Below, piece after piece: positions 1-4,485 of a DNA stretch of 6,555 bases. The notes below the pieces were generated by a model. That model saw only the letters and a list, made by a program, of their open reading frames with translations. It was not told the origin of the DNA and made no database searches. Source of the stretch: CAZBUB01 sp046546355 (GTDB lineage: Bacteria > Desulfobacterota > Desulfovibrionia > Desulfovibrionales > Desulfothermaceae); NCBI GenBank assembly GCA_046546355.1, contig JBKGXZ010000094.1:1-6555 (forward strand). Reading direction: 5' to 3'. A program made the position numbers and the translations under genes. Each line of letters starts with the position of its first letter. The stretch's first letter is position 1.

Positions 1-75
1 CTGAGCCAGCTGGCCCAGGATCTGAACCAGGTTATTGAAGAGATGCAGCAAAACAAGACACAGGCATCTGGCTAG
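1..75 (+). CDS. C-terminal tail of a probable methyl-accepting chemotaxis protein (5' partial)
   Basis: The frame open from base 1 gives 24 residues, starting LSQLAQDLNQVIEEMQ and ending NKTQASG before a TAG at 73-75. A short amphipathic helix with repeated small residues and Leu/Val (LaxdLnxvIeem), followed by a polar tail, is what the very end of chemoreceptor signalling domains usually looks like (LaxLAxxLxxxVxxFk). If so, this is the cytoplasmic CheA/CheW-contacting hairpin returning towards the membrane. Only this fragment is visible, so other coiled-coil proteins cannot be excluded. No clear terminator follows. It is on the same strand as the downstream peroxiredoxin gene, 172 bases away. 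Confidence 0.5.
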   Translation: MSQLAQDLNQVIEEMQQNKTQASG

Positions 76-89
76 CTGCCTGGAAGCAA

Positions 90-118
90 TTTACAAGTCC
101 TTGTTCTTAAGATACATA
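90..118 (+). promoter_or_regulatory. weak candidate sigma70-type promoter upstream of the selenoperoxiredoxin gene
   Basis: TTTACA at 90-95 matches the -35 consensus at five of six positions. Seventeen bases later TACATA (113-118) is a poor -10; with a 19-base spacer, CATACT (115-120) is an alternative. It lies after the stop of the upstream gene and about 130 bases before the start codon. The -10 match is weak, so this is only the best candidate in the gap. Confidence 0.25.
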
Positions 119-236
119 CTGCTACATGAGCCTTGCTGGCTGCAGCAAATCCTGCACGCCAGCCTGGCTGCCTGATATGGCCAGAGATATGCTTCACTGA
201 AGCTCTCTGGATCCTGGTTTTCCTTACAGCAACCAC

Positions 237-243
237 AAGGAGG
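237..243 (+). promoter_or_regulatory. strong ribosome binding site of the selenoperoxiredoxin gene
   Basis: AAGGAGG is a near-perfect Shine-Dalgarno sequence, with four bases between it and the ATG at 248. It favours the long start. A second, weaker AAGGAG at 344-349 lies nine bases before an in-frame ATG at 359 (residue 38), so a shorter product of canonical AhpC length could also be made. Confidence 0.75.
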
Positions 244-247
244 AATT

Positions 248-967
248 ATGGCAGAAGAAGCCGAAGTCGGATGCGCAAGGCCCACCGGCGGCCCTGTGGG
301 CGAGGAGCCCTCCCAGGAGGAATCCCCGTCTGAACCTGCAACCAAGGAGACACCGAGTATGATCCAAGTAGGCAAGAAAGCGCCTGACTTTACCGCACCA
401 GGCTTTCAAAACGGCAAGTTCGTGAATGTGAAGCTTTCGGACTATCTGGGCAAGTGGGTGCTGCTTTGCTTCTACCCTGGGGATTTTACGTTTGTCTGAG
501 CCACAGAGATTTCAGCAGTTGCTGAAAAATACGACGAATTCCAGAAACTGGGCGTGGAAGTCCTGTCCATGAGCATCGACAGCATGTTCGTGCACAAGAT
601 GTGGAACGACCACGAGCTGTCCAAAATGATCAACAAGGACATACCCTTCCCTATGCTCTCTGATGCCGGGGGCAGAGTAGGCAGTGTTTTTGGTGTATAC
701 GACCAGGACGCAGGGGTGGAGACCCGGGGCAGATTCATTATAGACCCGGACGGGGTTATCCAGGGCTACGAGGTCCTGCCCCCGCCTGTGGGCCGCAACG
801 TGCCCGAGACTCTGCGCCAGCTACAGGCCTTCCAGCTCATCAGGGACACTCAGGGCGCAGAGGCCACTCCTTCTGGATGGAGACCAGGCAAGAAAACCCT
901 CAAGCCGGGTCCTGACCTGGTAGGCAATGTCTGGAAGGAATGGACTACAGATATGGCCTTTGACTAA
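248..967 (+). CDS. selenocysteine-containing AhpC/Prx1-type peroxiredoxin (in-frame UGA read as Sec)
   Basis: Cytoplasmic thiol peroxidase family that reduces hydrogen peroxide and organic hydroperoxides. Reading 248-967 with the TGA at 497-499 as selenocysteine gives 239 residues. The thioredoxin-like fold starts near residue 39 (IQVGKKAPDFTAPGF). The active-site segment is FYPGDFTFV-U84-ATE, matching the family's DFTFVC(P)TE with Sec for the peroxidatic Cys and T81 of the TxxC motif kept. Downstream come EVLSMSIDS, RGRFIIDPDG with the likely catalytic Arg, and a C-terminal WRPGKKTLKPGPDLVG typical of AhpC. At the resolving-cysteine position (VCP in 2-Cys AhpC) it has A-T207-P, so it is probably a 1-Sec enzyme. 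Residues 1-37 form a polar extension with Cys9; the only other Cys is C74. A nonsense mutation or sequencing error is the alternative, but the intact frame after the TGA and the hairpin there argue for Sec. Confidence 0.9.
497..499 (+). other. UGA selenocysteine codon at the peroxidatic position
   Basis: The TGA is codon 84 of the peroxiredoxin frame. Residues before it (GDFTFV) and after it (ATEISAVAEKYDEF) align with the stretch around the catalytic Cys of AhpC/Prx1 enzymes. The frame upstream (83 codons) and downstream (155 codons) is the same, with no frameshift needed. Sec for Cys at this exact site is a known variant in peroxiredoxins of anaerobes. Confidence 0.88.
510..527 (+). promoter_or_regulatory. 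candidate bacterial SECIS hairpin
   Basis: TTTCAGC (510-516) pairs perfectly with GCTGAAA (521-527), leaving an AGTT tetraloop; the palindrome is 8+2+8. The apical loop starts 18 bases after the UGA and has a G in its second position. As I recall the bacterial SECIS model, this fits: a small apical loop with G in the first two positions, roughly 16-37 bases from the UGA, bound by SelB. The stem is short and ends about 10 bases after the UGA. It lies within coding sequence (ISAVAEK), so it must serve both roles. Confidence 0.65.
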
Positions 968-992
968 CTCACCTGCCCTGGTGGAAGAAGTC

Positions 993-1077
993 ATCAGGAT
1001 CGACAGCGATTACGACTGCGACTACGACTTGCCATGCCCTGGCTATCGGTGTCGTGGTCGTAATCGATACATCTGAT
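993..1077. repeat. long imperfect inverted repeat with hexamer periodicity between convergent genes
   Basis: CGATTACGAC (1007-1016) is the exact reverse complement of GTCGTAATCG (1057-1066). Pairing continues inward through two G-U wobbles, four pairs (1019-1022/1051-1054), a two-base mismatch, three pairs (1025-1027/1046-1048), a small internal loop, and a terminal stem GCCA/TGGC (1031-1034/1040-1043, with one base bulged). An outer pair ATCAG/CTGAT (993-997/1073-1077) may extend it. Both arms have a six-base rhythm (GATTAC GACTGC GACTAC GACTTG; TCGGTG TCGTGG TCGTAA TCGATA). It follows the peroxiredoxin stop by 25 bases and lacks a T-tract, so it may be a transcript 3'-end stabiliser, a Rho-independent-like barrier or a dispersed repeat. 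Confidence 0.7.
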
Positions 1078-1089
1078 CTCGTCCTCAGC

Positions 1090-1111
1090 AAAAAGGGAGC
1101 ACCGCTCGTCC
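1090..1111 (-). terminator. probable intrinsic terminator of the DksA-BON gene
   Basis: Read on the minus strand, a short hairpin GAGC-GGT-GCTC (extended by GG/CC across a two-base bulge) is followed by CTTTTTG, five T in a row. It starts four bases after the TAG stop at 1116-1118. The stem is short, so strength is uncertain. Confidence 0.4.
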
Positions 1112-1115
1112 AAAT

Positions 1116-1844
1116 CTATTCCTCCCTCCACAGCAGCTCCTCGTCTGTCTCATCTTGCTGCTCCAGCTCCTCGTCCTCATCAGACCCCATGCGTACAAGG
1201 GTCTCGATACGCAAGCTCTCTTCTATGTTTTCCATGGGCAAAATCTCTTGCAAAATGCCCAGCAGGAGATTGTACTGCAGTTCATCAGTCAAGGTACCTT
1301 CCAGATAAAGCATTCCGTCTTCACAGGATATCTCCAGTTCGTCAGTTTCTACCCTGCCATCTGCATTAATTCGCTCATGTACCAGCTCCAATAGCTCCTC
1401 GTCACTCATGTTCTCCATATCAGACTTTGATTCGGGTTCCCAAAAAGTCATTAGCTTCTGCTCCTTGTCATCTGTCGCTTCAAAAGGTATGGCCTGGCTC
1501 TCTGATTCCATGCTCTGCACGCACGCCCTGCACAGCGTGGCCCAAGGCAGGGCCTGCAGCCTCTGGGCTGAAATCTCCTGCCCGCAAGACTCGCAGATAC
1601 CATATTCCCCAGAACGCATCCTCTCCAAGGCCTGATCTATTATGCGCACCTCTTGTCTGGCCTGTTCGTCCAACCTGCTCAACTTTAGATATACATATTC
1701 CTGTTGGGCCCTGTCCAGAAGATCCCCTGGAATGACATTCACATCCTGCCACTGATCCTTGAGGCTATGCGTCCTTTCCAGGATCTCCAAGCGCCTGGAA
1801 AACAGCTTATTATAGAGCTCAGCCTTTAATTGCTCAGTGAGCAT
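1116..1844 (-). CDS. DksA/TraR-type C4 zinc finger protein with C-terminal BON-like domain
   Basis: The 242-residue product has a DksA-like first half. A long helical region (residues 1-80) contains the coiled-coil tip motif DxxDxA as D41-LL-D44-R-A46, as in E. coli DksA, where it enters the RNA polymerase secondary channel. A C4 zinc finger follows: C84, C87, C105, C108 (Cx2Cx17Cx2C). After a linker, residues about 145-217 (MSDEELLELVHERI, then DELEISCEDGMLYLEGTL) resemble a BON domain, with its helix-strand order and the dG-x-v-x-L-x-G core. The tail (220-242) is strongly acidic. E. coli DksA is 151 residues, so the extra 120 are an addition. It likely tunes transcription during stringent or stress response, with BON adding a binding or localisation function that I cannot define. 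It has its own promoter and RBS, and converges on the peroxiredoxin gene. Confidence 0.85.
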   Translation of the reverse strand: MLTEQLKAELYNKLFSRRLEILERTHSLKDQWQDVNVIPGDLLDRAQQEYVYLKLSRLDEQARQEVRIIDQALERMRSGEYGICESCGQEISAQRLQALPWATLCRACVQSMESESQAIPFEATDDKEQKLMTFWEPESKSDMENMSDEELLELVHERINADGRVETDELEISCEDGMLYLEGTLTDELQYNLLLGILQEILPMENIEESLRIETLVRMGSDEDEELEQQDETDEELLWREE

Positions 1845-1851
1845 AGCTGCA

Positions 1852-1858
1852 CCTCCTT
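1852..1858 (-). promoter_or_regulatory. ribosome binding site of the DksA-BON gene
   Basis: On the minus strand AAGGAGG lies seven bases before the ATG at 1842-1844, an ideal Shine-Dalgarno arrangement that fixes the start codon. Confidence 0.8.
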
Positions 1859-1891
1859 CAAGCGGCCCAGAGACTCATGTTTGCTGTGTAC

Positions 1892-1919
1892 AAGATAAGC
1901 TGAGCTTGGATCCAGTCAA
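1892..1919 (-). promoter_or_regulatory. candidate sigma70-type promoter of the DksA-BON gene
   Basis: On the minus strand TTGACT (1914-1919, five of six to the -35 consensus) and TATCTT (1892-1897, four of six to the -10) are separated by 16 bases. It sits about 50 bases before the start codon, so transcription would yield a leader of about 40 bases. This makes the gene an independent unit and not an extension of the pho operon. Confidence 0.5.
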
Positions 1920-2008
1920 TATTTCCAGAAAGGAATATATGTTGGGGCGCTCTAACAAAAGGCGGTTCAACTGGTGAGTTCGAGCTTGAAACAATATCAT
2001 AACCCGTA

Positions 2009-2127
2009 GAGATTGCTTCATCGAAGACTCCTCGCAATGACGTGTGTGCTCCAAGCTACCAGCTCTATCTTTAGCCCGTCATTGGCAAGTTTATCCAGAG
2101 TGACGCGAAGGACCTCGAAGCAATCTC
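2009..2127. repeat. MITE-like inverted repeat element
   Basis: GAGATTGCTTC (2009-2019) and GAAGCAATCTC (2117-2127) form a perfect 11-base terminal inverted repeat. A second inner pair is CAATGACG (2035-2042) and CGTCATTG (2077-2084). The left arm (GAGATTGCTTC ... CTCGCAATGACG) resembles a palindromic repeat that I recall being scattered through many proteobacterial genomes. The right arm is longer and diverged. No transposase frame is present, so if mobile it would be non-autonomous. The surrounding stretch 1845-2330 has no credible gene. Confidence 0.6.
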
Positions 2128-2164
2128 CATGAATGGACTATAGCGTTTCTTTCTCGATCAAGCT

Positions 2165-2274
2165 GGATGTCTACGGCCAGAGGCGGCGCTGACTCCCCAC
2201 CGGGGCGTAGGCCCGTATAGGCCGGAGGCTGGTCTCTGACCTCTAGCGAGCGCAAAAACAGTTTTTGCATTCGC
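2165..2274. repeat. GC-rich structured intergenic block with palindromes
   Basis: This block, just downstream of the XXXCH-like gene, contains CCCC/GGGG at 2195-2205, GGCC/GGCC at 2210-2223 around CGTATA, and a near-perfect palindrome GCAAAAACAGTTTTTGC (2252-2268), flanked by GCGA/TCGC (2246-2249/2271-2274). The last hairpin could act as a terminator in either direction, though no separate T-tract follows it. The composition differs from the AT-richer surroundings and suggests a repeat element. A 71-codon minus-strand frame (2091-2306) crosses it but has no ribosome binding site. Confidence 0.4.
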
Positions 2275-2330
2275 ATCTGGACGGAGTCAGCAAAGCCTGG
2301 ACTCATTGCTTGAAAAGCTTGCTGCAGATC

Positions 2331-2858
2331 CTAGCCATTTTTCTGGTGACAATTTCGCATTTGGCTGCTGATGCTGACCAGGGCCTGCTGCATAGCAGCC
2401 ATATCCTCCATATCAAAGGACTTCTGAAACTCCAGGCAGGCCTGTTGAAATTCCTGATTATCCTGCTCTTCTATGCCTGGATAATCTGTCAGCTGTCTGC
2501 AGTCCTGCAAGAATACTGAAACGATCTCCCTGGAAGGATACAGACCAGACTGCAGATTTTGCTGCAGCTCCTCAAAATAGGTCTGCATGCGTTTTTTAAG
2601 CCTGGCAAAGGCTGCTTCCTCCCCGTCCTCCTCTGCTTCCAACTCCTCCTGCTGCCAAGGGTTGACCTTGACCTTGAGCTGGAACTGATCTTCTGTTTTA
2701 GCCTTCAGGCTAAGCTTCATCTTGCGCATCTGCGATAGATCTATTTCCAGATCAGATACCTCAGAAACTCTATCTTCCAGACCCTGGGCCAGGGAGCGCA
2801 GGGCCTGCACAGCTTCCTCCCTGTTCATCTCAAACCTGTAGTGTCGTTTCTTGTTCAT
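2331..2858 (-). CDS. GAK-system XXXCH-type protein
   Basis: The 175-residue product starts MNKKRHYRFEMNREEAVQ. The N-terminal part (1-65) resembles the amphi-Trp/XXXCH pattern: eEAvqaLrsLAqgLe, then a strand-rich KMKLSLKAK and LKVKVNPW. A charged linker follows, then a helical C-terminal domain with KKRMQTYFEEL, an LxxGxxP segment, FLQDCRQLTDYPG, and the end MRNCHQKNG. That terminal Cys-His near the C-terminus is the feature that names the XXXCH family, which I know from the deltaproteobacterial GAK gene system; its biochemical function is unknown to me. The start at 2858 is chosen because AAGAGG lies five bases upstream; the 19-codon upstream extension would need a TTG start. It follows phoU by 105 bases on the same strand. 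Other GAK genes (ATP-grasp, CofD-like) are not in the window. Confidence 0.75.
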   Translation of the reverse strand: MNKKRHYRFEMNREEAVQALRSLAQGLEDRVSEVSDLEIDLSQMRKMKLSLKAKTEDQFQLKVKVNPWQQEELEAEEDGEEAAFARLKKRMQTYFEELQQNLQSGLYPSREIVSVFLQDCRQLTDYPGIEEQDNQEFQQACLEFQKSFDMEDMAAMQQALVSISSQMRNCHQKNG

Positions 2859-2937
2859 GGCGACCTCTTGGAGTGGTTTCAATGTTGATCCAGGTTCAGA
2901 TTGGCAATCGCTCAACCCTCATTTCTTGCAAGCAAAG

Positions 2938-2954
2938 GAATATGCTGCATATTC
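2938..2954 (-). terminator. hairpin after phoU, possible weak terminator or processing site
   Basis: GAATATG and CATATTC form a perfect seven-base stem around a three-base loop, nine bases after the phoU TGA. On the minus strand it is followed by CTTTGCTTG, too poor in T for a strong intrinsic terminator. Partial read-through from phoU into the XXXCH-like gene therefore seems likely. Confidence 0.35.
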
Positions 2955-2963
2955 AGCCAGGCC

Positions 2964-3656
2964 TCAGGCCTCTGGGTCCAAAGGGCCGCATCTGGCATCA
3001 AAGTGATCCGAATGCTTGACATTGATCCCTTGCACAATAAAATACACATTCTCTGCTATATTAGTGGACAGATCACCTACCCGCTCCAGAGAGTTGGCCA
3101 CAATTATGGTATGCACCGCTCTTTCCACAACCACGCTCTCATGGGTCATGTAATGGATAAGCTGACGGATAATCTTCACATTCAGCTCATCAGCAGTGCT
3201 GTCCTGGCCGCAAACCTGGACTGCCTGCTCGCAATCCAAATTGGAAAAGGAAGTGATAACCTTGCGGTACATATCCAAAGCCACATCAGCCAGGGATTGC
3301 ATAGCATTCATCACTGAGAGCCTGGGTTTCTGGTTGAGCATCATGGCCCTTTCCGCAATATTGGTGGCCTGATCTCCCAGCCTTTCCAAATCATTGGCGA
3401 TCTTGGAGCAGCCCATCACAAAGCGCAAATCCCTAGCCACAGGCTGCCAAAGGGCCAGAACGTGCATGATGCTCTCTTCAATATCCACTTCCAGGGCATT
3501 GATCATTTCATCGCCTTGGATGACCTCTTCAGCCAAGGCGTCATCGCGTTCCATCAAGGATTGAACAGCATTGTCCAACGCCCTTTCAGTCAAGGCAAAC
3601 ATCTTCATGATCTTGACTTCCAGCCCTTCCAGCTGCTTATGCAAGTAGGTTTCCAT
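2964..3656 (-). CDS. phoU: PhoU phosphate signalling and transport regulator
   Basis: PhoU is a cytoplasmic adaptor that links the Pst transporter to the PhoR kinase and represses the Pho response when phosphate is plentiful. The product is 230 residues, close to the 241 of E. coli PhoU. It shows the family's two-fold repeat of three-helix bundles: ANDLERLGDQATNIAE at 87-102 and ANSLERVGDLSTNIAE at 187-202, exactly 100 residues apart. Each carries the ExxxD-type metal-binding motif. QPVARDLRFVMG (71-82) is also typical. It ends with a short polar tail (about 213-230). The gene lies 64 bases downstream of pstB on the same strand. The ribosome site is weak (GAGAG about seven bases upstream), so expression may depend on coupling to the operon transcript. 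Confidence 0.96.
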   Translation of the reverse strand: METYLHKQLEGLEVKIMKMFALTERALDNAVQSLMERDDALAEEVIQGDEMINALEVDIEESIMHVLALWQPVARDLRFVMGCSKIANDLERLGDQATNIAERAMMLNQKPRLSVMNAMQSLADVALDMYRKVITSFSNLDCEQAVQVCGQDSTADELNVKIIRQLIHYMTHESVVVERAVHTIIVANSLERVGDLSTNIAENVYFIVQGINVKHSDHFDARCGPLDPEA

Positions 3657-3720
3657 TTTCTACTCTCTTGCCTTTCCTGTTTCTATGTGTTCCCTACCTA
3701 AGGCCTCCCGCGGCCCATGC

Positions 3721-4485
3721 TTAACCGAACCTGCCTGTAATATACTCCTCGGTCTGCTTTTCCCTGGGCCTGGTAAACATGGTCTGGGTATCATCTATTT
3801 CAATCAGCTCCCCCATGTAAAAAAAGGCGGTTCGATCCGAAACCCGGGCAGCCTGCTGCATATTATGAGTGACAATAATAATGGTCAACCTGGATTTGAG
3901 CTCATAGATAAGCTCCTCGATCTTTTGGGTGGCCAGAGGATCCAGGGCGGAAGCCGGCTCATCCATGAGCAGCACCTCTGGATCCATGGCCAGGGCCCGG
4001 GCAATGCACAACCTCTGCTGCTGGCCACCTGACAGGGAGGTAGCAGACAGACTCATCCTGTCCCCCACCTCTTCCCAGAGCCCTGCCTTGCGCAAGGAGC
4101 TCTCCACCAAATCATCCAGCTCAGATCCCTTCTTGGCCAGGCCGTGAATTCGCGGGGCAAAGGCCACGTTCTCATAAACACTTTTGGGAAAGGGGTTGGG
4201 CTTTTGAAAGACCATGCCCACCCTGCGCCGCAGCTCCACCACATCCAGGTGTGAGGCATAGATATCCTCCTCGTCCAGGAGGATGCTGCCTTTGACCTGA
4301 ATACTTGCAATGAGATCGTTCATGCGATTCAGACAGCGCAGATATGTGCTTTTCCCGCAACCAGAAGGCCCAATCAGGGCCGTAACCTGATGTTCCTGAA
4401 AGACTATGCTGATGTCTTTCAGGGCTTGAAAATCCTGGTAATAAAAGTCCAGATTCCTGGTTTCCATCTTGGCCAAGCTGCTCAT
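3721..4485 (-). CDS. pstB: PstB, ATP-binding subunit of the phosphate ABC transporter
   Basis: Cytoplasmic ATPase that drives high-affinity phosphate import through the PstC-PstA channel. The 254-residue product has Walker A GPSGCGKST (39-47), the Q-loop at Q94 in VFQKPNPFP (a segment characteristic of PstB), the ABC signature LSGGQQQR (151-158), Walker B VLLMDEPASALD (171-182) and the switch His at H207 (THNM). CLNRMNDLI (51-59) is also a PstB hallmark. The ATG at 4483-4485 overlaps the phoR stop as ATGA, and AAAGGGAG lies seven bases upstream inside phoR, which supports this start over Met7. Translation is therefore coupled to the kinase. phoU follows by 64 bases. Confidence 0.97.
   Translation of the reverse strand: MSSLAKMETRNLDFYYQDFQALKDISIVFQEHQVTALIGPSGCGKSTYLRCLNRMNDLIASIQVKGSILLDEEDIYASHLDVVELRRRVGMVFQKPNPFPKSVYENVAFAPRIHGLAKKGSELDDLVESSLRKAGLWEEVGDRMSLSATSLSGGQQQRLCIARALAMDPEVLLMDEPASALDPLATQKIEELIYELKSRLTIIIVTHNMQQAARVSDRTAFFYMGELIEIDDTQTMFTRPREKQTEEYITGRFG

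Noticed and set aside
133..148. Hairpin TTGCTG/CAGCAA as terminator of the upstream chemoreceptor-like gene
   Set aside because: The stem is only six bases and no T-tract follows, so termination is not supported.
91..375. Minus-strand frame of 94 codons across the peroxiredoxin start region
   Set aside because: Overlaps the promoter, RBS and N-terminus of the peroxiredoxin gene, with no ribosome site or family resemblance.
248..967. Peroxiredoxin as a pseudogene with a nonsense mutation
   Set aside because: A single stop lying exactly at the catalytic Cys codon, with an otherwise intact frame and a SECIS-like hairpin after it, is much better explained by selenocysteine.
2091..2306. Possible small protein of 71 residues on the minus strand
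   Set aside because: No Shine-Dalgarno before its ATG and it runs through the palindromic block and into the right arm of the MITE-like repeat, so it is more likely chance coding in repeat sequence.
2859..2915. N-terminal extension of the XXXCH-like protein to 194 residues
   Set aside because: It would need a TTG start without a good ribosome site, whereas the ATG at 2858 has AAGAGG five bases upstream and begins where the family resemblance begins.
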